Source: Narthecium ossifragum (lineage: Eukaryota; Streptophyta; Magnoliopsida; Dioscoreales; Nartheciaceae). Taken from it: 64,000 nucleotides of DNA. The notes under the pieces were generated by a model. It searched no databases, was not told the origin of the DNA, and was given only the letters and a program-made list of their open reading frames with translations. Shown piece after piece: positions 23,140-35,158 of the stretch. The stretch is from assembly GCA_963920575.1 (NCBI GenBank), contig OY986967.1, positions 14,564,061-14,628,060 on the forward strand, given 5' to 3'. The translations under genes and the position numbers were made by a program. The number at the start of each line of letters is the position of its first letter. Position 1 is the first letter of the stretch.

Positions 23140-23438
23140 TTTTCATTTTTTTTGATAATTTTTGACAATTGTTCTGATTTTTACAGCTACTAAATTTGAT
23201 TTTCTCGCACATGGACTTGTAGCCCATCGCCAAGAGCGATCGGTCGGACACGGGAGCGACCGATCGGGACAGTGTAGTCAGGTAAGTTTGTTCTAAACTC
23301 CGAGTTATTTTTTCTAGTTGTTTGAGACGTTCTCTAAGTTGTACAAAAGCACATATCAGAAACAGTCGTCTCTTAGACCATCCCATTGTTTGTATTTCTT
23401 TTCTTTGGTGTGGTCCTTTTTTATATGATCTTGCATGC

Positions 23439-24761
23439 ATGGCTAATTTTTATACGCCACCGGGTGCCATGTCCAATGATGATTTGCCTTTTGGTTATCG
23501 ACCCGCTTACAATAATGACACATATGGTTTCTCAAATCCGACATATAATTCACATTCATAATCTTATAATCCGAATTTTAGAGATCATACATACCCTAGT
23601 TGGCAAGTTCAAGGTTACAGGCCTCCTAACATTCAACCATGGAACATAGAACCACCATCCCAAGATTTTGCATCTAATTTTGCACCGCCATTTCCTTTTC
23701 AATTACAACCACCACAACAATACTTGAATGAGCCACCTGTCCACCCTGCATCACAAGCACAACAAGAGCCAACTTTGGATGATATTCTTAAGGCAATTGA
23801 AGGAATTAATAATTCATTAGTAGAATTTAATAGATGCTTAGTAGATTTTAATAAATCCTTGGATGAGGATAGACTTTCTAGAGAATGTGACAAAATTGAG
23901 AACCCCTTCACTGATCAGTCATAAATACAACAAGAGCCATTTTTAATTAATCAAGTTAAAAACTAACAATTGATAGACAAGCTACAAGTCCTGGCCAAAC
24001 AACTAGCTAACGTAAGTCACCCTTTTGATGATAAAGTGGATGGATATGATTCTATGCCTCTTGTTTATGATGACAATGCTTGTGATGCTTATCTTGCTAA
24101 TGATCTTGATGCATGCTATAATGCTTGTGATACTTTGCCAGTTCATGATGCTATTGACAATGTTTTGCCGGCTGCTGAAAATAAAATTGATGAATGGTAC
24201 TCGGTTTTACATTCTTGACCTGATATGTATTTATGTCATTCTTATGAAGCAAGTCTTTTTGATGATAGTGATGATGAAGACTGTTATGCTAAATTGCTGG
24301 TTGTTCATGATAAGTTGAATGATGGTAATATGTCTATTTACAATGATCACAATGAGGATGAGTATAGAAGTGAGACCCCCTGTTGGGAACCTCAAGTTGA
24401 ACTTCTACATGATGAGTTGAATGATGATGATGTGCTTATTAGTGATAAACATAATGAGGATGAGAGTGTTAGCAATATTCCTTGTCTAGAGCCTCAGTTT
24501 GAGATTCTACCTTTAATATCATCCTCATTATTTAAACGTTATGAGGAGGAGAACCTTGTTATGAGGGAAGACTATGCCTATTCATATCGTCTTTTCATCA
24601 AAGATCTTATCAAAATTTCCAGTTCTATCCATATGTTGTTTGCTAATGACTTCTTTTTATTCTTTGATCAATCATGTTTACATACCTTCACCATGATTCG
24701 GGTCATCTATTTCTTCACTTGGAACCATCGGCCGTCTAAATCTTGTTTCAGGAGCGTCTAG
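23439..24761 (+). pseudogene. B1 acidic ORF (broken)
   Basis: One frame runs from a Met at about 23439 (MANFYTPPGAM) to the stop at 24761, about 440 codons with in-frame stops at about 23560, 23922, 23967 and 24216. The N-terminal third is Pro/Asn/Tyr-rich, followed by a short helical segment (DDILKAIEGINNSLVEFN). Next are Asp-rich repeats (DDNACDAYLANDLDACYNAC; DDSDDEDCYAK; HDELNDDDV) and a C-terminus with DFFLFFDQ and FFTWNHRPSKSCF. Element C has a clear homologue at 30414-31184. The family is unknown to me. A gag-derived protein is possible, but no gag core or zinc knuckle is visible. Confidence 0.65.
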
Positions 24762-27313
24762 CGAAAGACGTAAAATTACGCTCTTAATGGTTGGAAACCC
24801 AGTTTTTAGGAGTTTCTATTAATTTTTACGATTTTTCCTGATTTTTAGGAGTTTTCCCTGATTTGTTTTAGAATTTATCCACAATGTTTCTGTTTTTCTT
24901 TCATTTTTTTCGGCAATTTTCTTTTGATTTTTTCTCCCTCTTCCCGATCAGCTCACCATCGAGCTGGGACATCATCGTCCCGGCTCTGCTTGGCTTCAAG
25001 CGGCTCATCCCAAGCTGTCCACCATCGCCACCTCTCCGGCCATCCCAAACCCTCCAAACCTTCACCAAAACCTCCGCCATCCTCTTACCTCTTCATTCAC
25101 AGTCTCATCTTCCCTCGGAACCCTCTCCTCCGACGCCGGTGAGCCCCTCCGTTTCCGTCGACCGTCTCCGATCTCCTCATCCTGTGCCTCACATCACCCA
25201 TGAATACCTCCTGAACCTTCCTCCGGTCACCACGAAGCGTCCGCCACCATCAAATCCTTTCCTTGCCGCCGAGATCATCGGCTTCAAGCTCCGACGAAAC
25301 CACCTATCCGACCACCTTCAATCCGCCGACAGGAAGCTCAATTCGTCCATCCGCCACCGTTGGATAGTTCCCCACACATCCACGAACCTTCCTCCACCAT
25401 TACTTACCTCTGTTGATGTCTGGATCGCCGGAATCAATCTCCGACCATCATCCTTAACCGCAGCGGCCACCTCTAATCTCCCACCTGGAAGCCGCAATTC
25501 ATCGATCAAGCCCCATAGGTAGCTTCCCAGATCTCCCACGATTCTTCCTGTACTGTTCCTGTCCTCTGGCGACGATGTTTTGCCGTTGATCCGTCGCCGG
25601 CGAGTTTCAGCCATCCAATTGTTGTTGAACATGACCCAGGTGCCACAGTGATCCGATTTTTGATCGGACGGTATAGATCTTTAATCAGGACCATGTTGAG
25701 CATTCTTTGATCTTCTAGACGTCCTAGAGCAACATCCGATGTTAAATTCTCCTTATTTTCGTTTCTGATCTCGCCGTGGACGGCCGCTGTGTGTGATGAT
25801 GTTTTATGCGGATGATAACTGATGGTTGCCCGGCTTGGATATTTTGGTCCTTTATTTCCTTATTTGTGATGTTTAGAAGATTATTTTTGATGTATTATCT
25901 CCTTTACTATTTATCTGTACATGTTATATTTTTATATGGTGAATGTTTATACATATCAATTTATCATGAAAATACAAAGGAGACTCTGCCGAAATTTTCT
26001 ATGATTCTAATACCTTTTTGAACTTTTATTTGTTAAATTTGATCTTTTTGGAAAGGTATGTATTTCTGTAACAGGTTATGCTTGGGAGAAATAAATTTTA
26101 TTGCCGATGGCGGTGCCTAAACTTAAATCGGAAGAGAGAGAAATCTATTTTTTGGGCCTTCATTATGGTTATCTCTACCTTTTATTCTTTCATTTATTTT
26201 TATGAATTAGTGTAATTGGGGACAATTACATTTAAGTTGGGGGGTAGCATTCATAAATTTAAAGCTTATATTTTTTTGGTAACCGATTTTTTACACCCTT
26301 GAGCTATGTCATGAGAATGAAATTGTGATATTTATTGATGAAAGATGTTTGATTTAGAGACATATTTTATGATTTATTCTGATCTCATATGTGATATAGA
26401 AGATAGCTAAAACTTTACTATGCATGAAATTATTTCTATACATTAACACTTTTATCATGATTTAAGGATAACTTGACATATGCTAATGCACATGTTCACT
26501 TCCACATGTTAAGAGGTTGATATTAGATTGTAAGCATGATACTTAGATAGATTTACAATTTTATGTCATGACACAGAAAATACATGAACACATACAATTA
26601 TCTAAGTATGCGAAAAAAAAAGACAAAAAAAAAATGGATTTTCAACTTAGTAACCGGGCAGTGTGCCTAACCAGCGTGGTGTTCGCGTAAAACAGTTGAA
26701 ATTCCTAAAAAGCAATAAGGGTTTCATACTTAGTACCGGGCAAGGTGCCTAACATGGTGTGTTGTTCACGTAAAACAGTTGAAATTCCTGCAGAAAAAAA
26801 GGAATAAAAGAAAAATAAATAAAAGCAGAGATTGCTATGTGATAAGTGGAAAATATGTGTTGAATAGGATTGTGATCTTGAATAGTTGAAGTGTTTAGAT
26901 ATGATTGATACTCTGAAGCATGTGGAACCTCATTCACACACAAGAGTGTTAAAGTTCTTTTTAATCATGATTAAATATGTTGGAAATATGTTATTACATG
27001 TTTTGACTTACTATATTTTTATGTGACTATGAGTTGAAAGGTTTATTCATGAATATTATTTCTATTTCATGCATTAGATTTGATGAATATTGTGATTGAT
27101 TTCTAATGATATATTGAAGGGAATGTATGGATGTTTGTGGGTGTCATCCCTGAAAACCCTCAAGTGACTATAACTCCTCCACTGGGGTAACCCAGGGGTT
27201 TAAAGGCTTGTTACACATGCTAAGTGCAATCGTGAGACCTACGAAAGTGGCTAGTTATATTTACTGCTTTCTTTTTATCTTTTCTTTGCTCGAGGACTAG
27301 CAAAGTATAAGTG
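24762..27313 (+). other. B1 3' non-coding region with structured modules and PPT
   Basis: In order it holds the GTCTAGCGAAAGAC hairpin spanning the ORF stop (about 24757-24770), a degenerate AGGCAA-type hairpin (about 24790), and a GC-rich Pro-codon-like block (24950-25640). Then come a GGGA-loop hairpin (26211-26230) with a G tract, two copies of a CCGGGCAGTG-type module (about 26640-26705 and 26727-26790), a GTAA-loop hairpin (27182-27195), and the pre-PPT hairpin and tract (about 27280-27313). The ORF at 24884-25522 lies in the GC-rich block, which also occurs in C and A, and shows no recognisable domain. Confidence 0.65.
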
Positions 27314-28758
27314 TGATGAGTCACTAAATATTCATCATTAAACCCCTTAAATTACCTTTGTTAAGCCTAGAGTAGTTGTCTTTAATTATTTGTTAATTGA
27401 TTTTAGATTTAATCATGATTTGGGAAGAAATACAAGCAATTCGGCTAAAAGGATGAATGTATGTGATAAAGATTGCTTCGTCGCCTGTCAGGAGAATATT
27501 CTCTATAAACTCTGTATAAGCCCACATATTCTAGAAATTTAGTACGTTTTAGAAGACTTCAAGAGCTACAACTTTTATGTTGGATATTTTAGAGACTCCT
27601 GATGGATTAATACCAGGTTCGAATACGATAAAGATATATAGCTGCTAAAAAACTGGTCCGTCGACGTTCAGAAGAATATTCTCCAAATATTCTATTTATG
27701 TCTGAATATTATGAAATATTCTGGATGTGATAGAGGACTTTCTAATATACAACTTTCATGTTGGAGAAGGTTTCCATTTCCTGCTTGATTGGACTCTGTT
27801 GTGATCGAAATAAGACTGCCAGAATTAAATCATAAAATCCGAGTTGTAATTGAAGTCAAACTCAACTCAAGCTATAATTTCGGAAGTTCTCCTATAAATA
27901 GGGTTATTGATCCGAAAATAATCATCTTTTTGACATTTTTTGGAGAAGGAAGAGAAGACGGCGAGGATGCGGATGGTGACAGCTTCGTATTCCAAGCCGA
28001 TGGCGTTCATCCAAAAGATGTGTTGCTAATTATTATACTTAGGATTATTCATGAAACCCTAGTGTAGTTTTGGTTTTTCTTTAGTTGGATTCTTGTGTAC
28101 TTCTCGATGCATGATCTCATGAATATGATTTTGTTATTAATAGAGTTGAAGGAACAGAGTTCCCTTGACGTACTTTCAGTCCTATATGATTTTTGTGATT
28201 GATTGTAGAGATTTATGAGATGGTTTTCATGAAGTTATTGGTTTTCTTTTGAGATAAGCTATGCTACGGGAATATAGGTTGTGCCAAGGTCATTAGAAGT
28301 AGTATAATTTAAGGTAATCGTAGGACCAAAGATAATCTATGCCAAGCAAAGATAGGTTATGTCGTTGAAAACATTTACTTTATTTTAAGGATTCATGTGA
28401 GTGAGCTTGTAGCCATATGATCCATAATGTTGAGACAATGGAACAAGATGATAACTAAAGAAGAGTAATAATGAAACCGGGACGGATTCAGTAATTCCTA
28501 AGTAACTACTCTATTGATTCGAATTGATCAACCTCTGATGTCTTTTCTTTATTAGTTTAGATAACTCTATTCTATCTTTGATTCTTTTCCTTAGTTTTAG
28601 GGTTTCGAGAATTGATTTCCGTTTCCAACGTTTTCCCTGTCGATCGATTTCCGACTTCACCGCTATTTCTAACTAGTAGTGTAGTGATTGAATAAGGATT
28701 ATAAATTTAATATTTGAATTAGTTTGCAACGTTTTAACGATACGTTCGTGAGTGATCA
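27314..28758 (+). mobile_element. B1 3' LTR
   Basis: Begins TGATGAGTCACTAAATATTC after the tract AAGTG and ends GTGATCA, 1445 bp. Confidence 0.88.
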
Positions 28759-30413
28759 GTTTCTCTACATGACATTTCATCAAACAATAGTCCAACATGC
28801 TGAGCCAACATGATATGAGCTAACTGGACAAATAATGTATATAAGCTATCGACACACATCAAGAGGCAATAATCATCCAGCCATACACAACATCATTCAA
28901 CACACGAGCATATCTTCAGCCCTACTTCTATCTACACATTCTTGAGAGTCTTCACCCCCTCGATTAACCCACTAATAAATAGAAACGGGCACACAGCCGG
29001 CCCTAGGCATAAGCATGGTATAAGAACACATAAATTTGAACAAATAACAGTAAATATAATTACACAACAAGGATACTAAAAGTGCACGATTAACATAATC
29101 AAATTCAGAAAGAGCGGGCCTAACATGGCTCTGTAAGAAAGTGTACTAGACATGGGAGCAAGGTGACAAGTTTACATGCTTAGCATAGAGCGGCGTGGAC
29201 TAACTGAAGAGGAGATGAATAGCCTCAAAATTGCATTTGCCTAAAATATAGAAAAACTGGAGCAAACCCGAAATGGAGCTAAATCATCCAAAAACCCACC
29301 AGAAATTCGATGAAAAACCTCTCGACAGAGCTCAACCAAAACCGTTGCAGTATAGAGACAATCCGGAAAGCACCTTGCATGCATACATCCGAAGATGACT
29401 AGTTTCAAAGGAAAGGGAAGGCCAACAGTTGCCAACTTCCCAACGAACATCCAGTCCACCAATCTGATCCAAAACAGAGAAACCAAGGTAGCAAACCCCA
29501 GCCCAGCAACTGGCCTAACCACCAAGCTAAGGACAGAGGTCATGGAATAAAATCCAAGAATCGAAAATTGATCCAGAGGAAAAATCCAGCAATCGTAGTA
29601 ACCCAAACAGGCTAAGAAACCCAACTATAGCTGGCAGATCTAATCCAACTACTACAAACTCGAGGGAAAATGAGAAGGCTGGGGAAGGATCTCAAGCACC
29701 CAGACAATCAAGAACTGAGGAAATAATTCGAGGAAAAGCCAATGATCAAAACCACAATGACCAAAGAGAGGGAAATCCGTCGATCAACCAAAACCAAAAA
29801 AGAAATAGTGACGAAAATTCATTGGCACCCAAAGATCAAGACAGTAGCATTAAGGAAGAGAGAAGAAACATCCACTAGCAACCAAAGTCCTAGCCTAGCA
29901 TGCATCGATCCCTCCTAGGAGCCTAATCTAAGATTAGGGTAGAAGTCCCTACCTCTGGGCGTGAGATCTTCTCTTCTCTAGCCGGTCACCGTCGCTGAGC
30001 TCTCTCCTCTGGTCGCAATCACCGCCGCCTAGCTCTCCGTCATTGAAGAGGCAAGCTCAGCCACCGTCACCTCTCTCTCTAAGGGGTCGTGATCAAGGGT
30101 GCCCTAACGAGAGAAGGGTTTAAAAGGGGTTTGGAATTAATCGAGCGGTGATTAAGTCTCCTGACCGCTTGATCAGCCAGATTTAATCACAGCCGCTCAA
30201 ATCTCAATCCTTATAATCGAACTCAGATCCTTCGATCTAGAGTACTCCTAATAGTCTAGTCAAGTACATATGTCATTACAAGGCCGTGTGTGCGTCACAC
30301 GTGTGAGAAACCAACTCCGCCAAGGGTAATTTACCAAATTACCCCTGGAGCCGCAACAATCAAGTGAGATCGCGAAGCAAGGCCGACCGGGCCAAACCAA
30401 TCAAAGCAGACCT

Positions 30414-31184
30414 CGACCTACTAATTATGCAAATGATTTTGTTCCTGCTGTTCATGATGACAATGTTGGTGAAGTTTATTTTTCTAATGATGTTGATGCA
30501 TGCTATAATGCTTGTGATGCTTTGCCAGTTCATGATGCTATTGATAGTGTTTTGTCGGCTGCTGAAAATATTGTTTTGCCAACTTTGGATGATACAGTTG
30601 ATGATGTTGATGAATGCTACCCGGTTGTTATGCTTATGAAGCTTTATATGTATTTCGGTCATTCTTATGAAGCAAGTCTTTTTTATGATAGTGATGATGA
30701 GGGTTGTTATGCTAAATTACCAGTTGTTCATAATGAGTTGAATGATGATAATATGTCTATTTACAATGATCAGAATGAGGATGAGCATATTAATGAGACT
30801 CCCTATCGGGAACCTAAAGTTGAACTTCTACATGATGAGTTGAATGATGATGATGTGCCTATTAGTGATAAACATAATGAGGATGGGAGTGTTAGCAATA
30901 TTCCTTGTCTAGAGCCTCAGTTTGAGATTCTACCTTTAATATCATCCCCATTAGTTGAACTTTGTGAGGAGGAGAACCTTGTTATGAGTGAAGACCATGC
31001 CAATTCTTATCGTCCCTTCCTCAAAGATCGTATCAAAATTTCTAGTTCTATGCATATTTTGTTTGCTAAGGACTTCTTTTTATTATTTGATGAAGCATAT
31101 CTGCATATCTTCACCATGATTCGAACCATGTATTTCTTCACATGGAATCATTGGCCTCCTAAATCTTGTTTCGGGAGCGTCTAG
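30414..31184 (+). pseudogene. Element C acidic ORF (5'-truncated)
   Basis: An uninterrupted frame from the truncation to the TAG at 31184, including a 220-aa open stretch from 30522. It aligns by eye with the B1 ORF: CYNACDALPVHDAID, ASLFYDSDDEGCYAKLPVVH, ELLHDELNDDDVPISDKHNE, SVSNIPCLEPQFEILPLISS, and DFFLLFDEAYLHIFTMIRTM to WNHWPPKSCFGSV. The stretch is Asp/Glu-rich. The stop codon lies in the hairpin GTCTAGCGAAAGAC, as in B1. Conservation of frame and of residues between two separately inserted copies argues it was coding. The function is unknown. Confidence 0.65.
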
Positions 31185-33718
31185 CGAAAGACGTAAAATT
31201 GCGCGCTAACTAGGAGGCAACCTACTTTTTAGGAGTTTCTATTAATTTTTATGATTTTTCCTGATTTTTAGGAGTTTTCTCTGATTTTTTACAGAATTTT
31301 TCCACAATTTTTCCCTTTTTCTTTCATTTTTCCCGCCAATTTTCTTTAGATTTTTTCTCCCTCTTCACGATCAGCTCACTATCGAGCCGAGACATCATCG
31401 TCCCGGCTCCGCCTGGCTTCAAGCAACTCATCCCAACCCTCCAAACCTTCACCAAACCCTCCGCCATCCTCCTACCGCTTCATCCACGGTCTCTTCTTCC
31501 CTCGGAACCCTCTCCTCCGACGCCGGTGAGCCCCTCCGCTTCCGTCGGCCGTCTCTGATCTCCTCATCCCGTGCCTCCCATCACCCATGAATACCTCCAG
31601 AACCTTCCTCCGGTGACCACGAAGCTTCCGCCACTATCAAATCCTTTCCTTGCCGCCGGGATCATCGGCTTCATGCTCCGACGAAACCACCTATCCGACC
31701 ACCTTCAATCCGCCGGCTGGAAGCTCAAATCATCCATCCGACACCATTGGATAGTTCTCCACTCATCCGCGAACCTTCCTCCACAAGTACTTACCTTTGT
31801 TGATGTCTAGATCGCTGGAATCAATCTCAAACCATCATCCTTAACCGCGCCGGCCACCTCTAATCTCCAACCTGGAAGCCGCGATTCATCGATCAAACCC
31901 CATAGGTAGCTTCCCAGATCTCCCACGATTCTTCCTGTATTGTTCCTGTCCTCCGGCGACGATGTTTTGCCGTTGATCCGTCACCGGTGAGTTTCAGCCG
32001 TCCGATTGTTGCTGAACATGACCCAGGTGCTACAGTGATCTGATTTTTGATCGGACGATATAGATCTTCAATCATGACCATGTTGAGCATTCTTTTATCT
32101 TCTAGACGTCCTAGAGCAACATCCGATGTTAAATTCTCCTTATTTTTGCCGATTTTGTTTCTGATCTCGCCGGGGACAGCCGCCGTCTGTGTGATGATGT
32201 TTTATGCGGATGATAACTGATGGCTACCCTACTTGGATATTTTGGTTCTTTATTTCCTTATCTGTGATGTCTAGAACATTTTTTTTGATGTATTATCTCC
32301 TTTGCTATTTATCTGTACATGTTATATTTTTATGTGGTGAATGTTTATACAGATCAATTTATCATGAAAATACAAAGGAGACTTTGCCGAAAGTTTCTAT
32401 GATTCTAATACATTTTTGGACTTTTATTTGTTATATTTGATCTTTTTGGAAAGGTATATTTTTTGTGACAGATTATGGTGGGGAAGGGAGTATTCATTCA
32501 TGGATGGCGGTGCCTAAACGTAAAATTGGAAGAGAGAAATCGATTTCTGAGGCCTTCAATATGGTTATCTCTACCCTTTATTCTTTGATTTATTTTTATG
32601 ACTTAGTGTAATTGGGGACAATTACATTTAACTTGGGGGGTAGCATTCATAAATTTCATGCTCATATTTTTTTAATGGTAATCAAATATTATACATCCCT
32701 TGAATTATGTCAAAAGAATGAAATTATGATAGGATTTGACAAAGGTTCATGTTTTAGAATTTTATTTTATGAATTATTCTGAGACTTGTATTTAATATAA
32801 GAAATAGTAAATTTTTGCTTTGCATGATATTATTTCTATACTTTAACACTTTTACCATGATTTAAGGATAACTTGACATATCCTAATGCACATGTTCACT
32901 TCCACATGTTAAGGGGTTAATATTAGATTCTAAGCATGATATTGGGATAGATTTACAATTTTATGTCATGACACAAAAAATACATGAACACATGCAATTA
33001 TCTGAGTATGCGAAAAAAAAAAGATTTTCAACTTAGTACCCGGGCAGTGTGCCTAACTAGCGTGGTGTTCGTGTAAAACAGTTGAAATTCCTAAAAAACA
33101 ATAAGGGTTTCATACTTAGTAACCGGGCAATGTGCCTATCAAGGTGTGTTGTTCGCGTAAAATAGTTGAAATTCCTGTAGAAAAAAAAGAAGAAAAGAAA
33201 AATGAATAAAAGCATAGATTGCTATGTGATAAGTAGAAAATATGTGCTGAATAGGATTGTGATATTGAATAGTTGAAATGTTTAGATATGATTGATACTC
33301 TTAAGCATATGGAACCCATTCACACACAGGAGTGTTAAAATTATTTTTAATCATGATTAAATATGTTGACGTGTTGGAAATATATTGTGACATGTTTTAA
33401 TTTACTATATCTTTATGTGAATATGAGTTGAAAGGTATATTCATGGATATTATTTCTATTTCATACATTAGAGTTGATGAATATTATAATTGATTTCTAA
33501 TGATATATTCAAGGGAATGTATAGATGTTTGTAGGTGTCATCCCTGAAAACCCTCAGGAGACTATAACTCCTCCACTGGGGTAACCCAGGGGTTTAAAGG
33601 CTTGTTGCGCATGCTAAGTGCAATCGTGAGACCTACGAAAGTGGCTAGTTAGATTTACTGCTTTCTTTTTATCTTTTCTTTGTTCGATCGAGTACTAGCA
33701 AAGTGTAAGTTGGGGGTG
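31185..33718 (+). other. Element C 3' non-coding region with structured modules and PPT
   Basis: Same order as B1. It holds the TAGG-AGGCAA-CCTA hairpin (31211-31224), a GC-rich block (31360-32030), a GGGA-loop hairpin (32607-32626) and two CCGGGCAGTG-type modules (about 33029-33090 and 33113-33175). A GTAA-loop hairpin (33576-33589), the TTGCGC...GTGCAA stem shortly after it, and a purine tract before 33719 complete it. No gene seen. Confidence 0.65.
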
Positions 33719-35158
33719 TGATAGGTTACTAAATATTCGTAATTAAACCCCTTAAATTACCTTTGTTAGGCCTAGAGTAGTTGTATTTAATTGTTTGTTA
33801 GTTGATTTCAGATTTAATCATAATTTGAGAAGAAATACAAGAAATTCGGCTAAAAGATGAATTTATGTGATAAAGACTGCTTCATTGCCTGTCAGGAGAA
33901 TATTATCTATAATATCTGTATACGTCCAAATATTCTAGAAATGTTGTAAGTGCTAGAAGACTTCAAGAGCTACAATTTTCATGTTGGACATTTTGCGAGA
34001 ATCCTGATAGATTAATACCAGTTGTGATGAAGATAAAGATATATAGCAGCTGGAAAACTGATCCGTCGACGTTCAGAAGGATATTCGCCAACTATTTCAT
34101 ATAAGTCTGAATATTATGAAATATTCGGGATATGACAAAGGACTTCCTAAACTGCAACTGTTGTGTTGGAAAAGGTTTCAAATTTCGGCTTTATTGGACT
34201 CAGTTGCTCTCAGAATAATACTGTCAGAATTAAATCAAGAAATCCGAGTTATAATTGAAGTAAAACTCAACTCAAACTCTAATTTCGGGAGTTCTCCTAT
34301 AAATAGGGTTATTGATCCGAAAATAATCAACTTTTTGACAATCTTTGGAGGAGGAAGAAGAAGACGGATAGGATGTGGATGGTGACAACTTCTTATTCCA
34401 ACCCGGTGGCTTTCGTCCAAAAGATGAGTTGCTAATTATTGTACTTAGGATTATTCATGAAACCCGAGTGTAGTTTTGGTTTTTCTTTAGTTGGATTCTT
34501 GTAAACTTCTCGATGCATGATCTCATAAATACGGTTTTATTGTTAATAGAGTTGAAGGAACAGAGTTCCCTTGACGTACTTTCAGTCCTACAAGATTTCT
34601 GTGATTGATTGTAGAGATTTATGAGATGGCTTTCATGAAGTTATTGGTTTGTCTTTGAGATAAGCTATGCTACTCGAAGATAGGTTGTGCCAAGGTCATT
34701 ACGAGTAGTATAATTTAAGGTAATCGTAGAACCAAAGACAATCTATGCCAAGCAAAGATAGGTTATGCTGTTGGGAACATTAACTTTCTTTTAGGGATTC
34801 ATGTGAGGTTGTAGCCATATGATCCATAATGTTGAGAGAAGGGAACAAGACGATAACTAGAGAAGACTAATAACGAAACTAGGGTGGATGGAGTAATTCC
34901 TAAGTAACTACTTCATTGATTCAAATTGATCAACCTTTTATCTCTTTTATTTATTAGTTTAGATAACTCTATTCTATCTTTGATTCTTTTCCTTAATTTT
35001 AGGGTTTCGAGAATTGATTTCAGTTTCCAACGTTTTCCTTATGGATCGACTCCCGACTTCACCGCTATTCTACCTAGTAGTGTAGTGATTGAATAAGGAT
35101 TAGAAATTTAATATTTGATTGAGTTTGCAATATTTTAACGACACGTTCGTGAGCGATA
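33719..35158 (+). mobile_element. Element C 3' LTR
   Basis: Begins TGATAGGTTACTAAATATTC after AAGTTGGGGGTG and ends GTGAGCGATA, 1440 bp. Confidence 0.88.

Larger units (their letters stand above)
21699..28758 (+). mobile_element. Element B1: non-autonomous Athila-like LTR retrotransposon
   Basis: Two LTRs (21699-23139 and 27314-28758) starting TGATGAGTCACTAAATATT flank about 4.2 kb with one broken acidic ORF and a long structured 3' region. No protease, RT, RNase H or integrase is present. Flanks are GTGTC (21694-21698) and GTTTC (28759-28763), a target duplication with one mismatch. The usual Athila primer site TGGCGCCGTTGCCGGGG is not recognisable after the 5' LTR. It is inserted into the minus gypsy LTR. 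Confidence 0.85.
17892..30412 (-). mobile_element. Minus-strand gypsy LTR, interrupted and truncated
   Basis: The left end TGTCAGGCCCCGATCC is the LTR 3' terminus on the minus strand (compare TGTCGCGCCCCGACCC at 3635). The pieces are 17892-18518, 21286-21698 and 28764-30412, separated by a solo LTR and element B1. The last piece ends in sequence homologous to the LTR start of the copy at 56810, but about the first 45-50 bp are missing. The 127-aa minus ORF at 29241-29624 lies in it and matches nothing I recognise. Apart from the insertions I see no gene. Confidence 0.7.
30413..35158 (+). mobile_element. Element C: 5'-truncated relative of B1
   Basis: It starts inside the acidic ORF and continues through the same 3' modules to a complete 3' LTR (33719-35158). 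The 5' LTR, primer site and N-terminal part of the ORF are missing. The left edge abuts truncated gypsy LTR sequence. The right end is followed directly by ACCTA and resumed Tat gag. Confidence 0.8.

Noticed and set aside
24884..25522. 212-aa Pro/Ser-rich ORF in B1
   Set aside because: The same GC-rich block occurs in C and A without a preserved frame, so it is more likely non-coding element sequence than a captured gene.
29241..29624. 127-aa minus-strand ORF
   Set aside because: Sits inside gypsy LTR sequence, has no recognisable motif, and no equivalent ORF is evident in the other copies.
30408..30425. ACCTA at the gypsy/C junction as a genuine target duplication
   Set aside because: The gypsy LTR is missing about 45-50 bp there and C is truncated, so this is not an insertion edge. 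It is probably chance or deletion microhomology.
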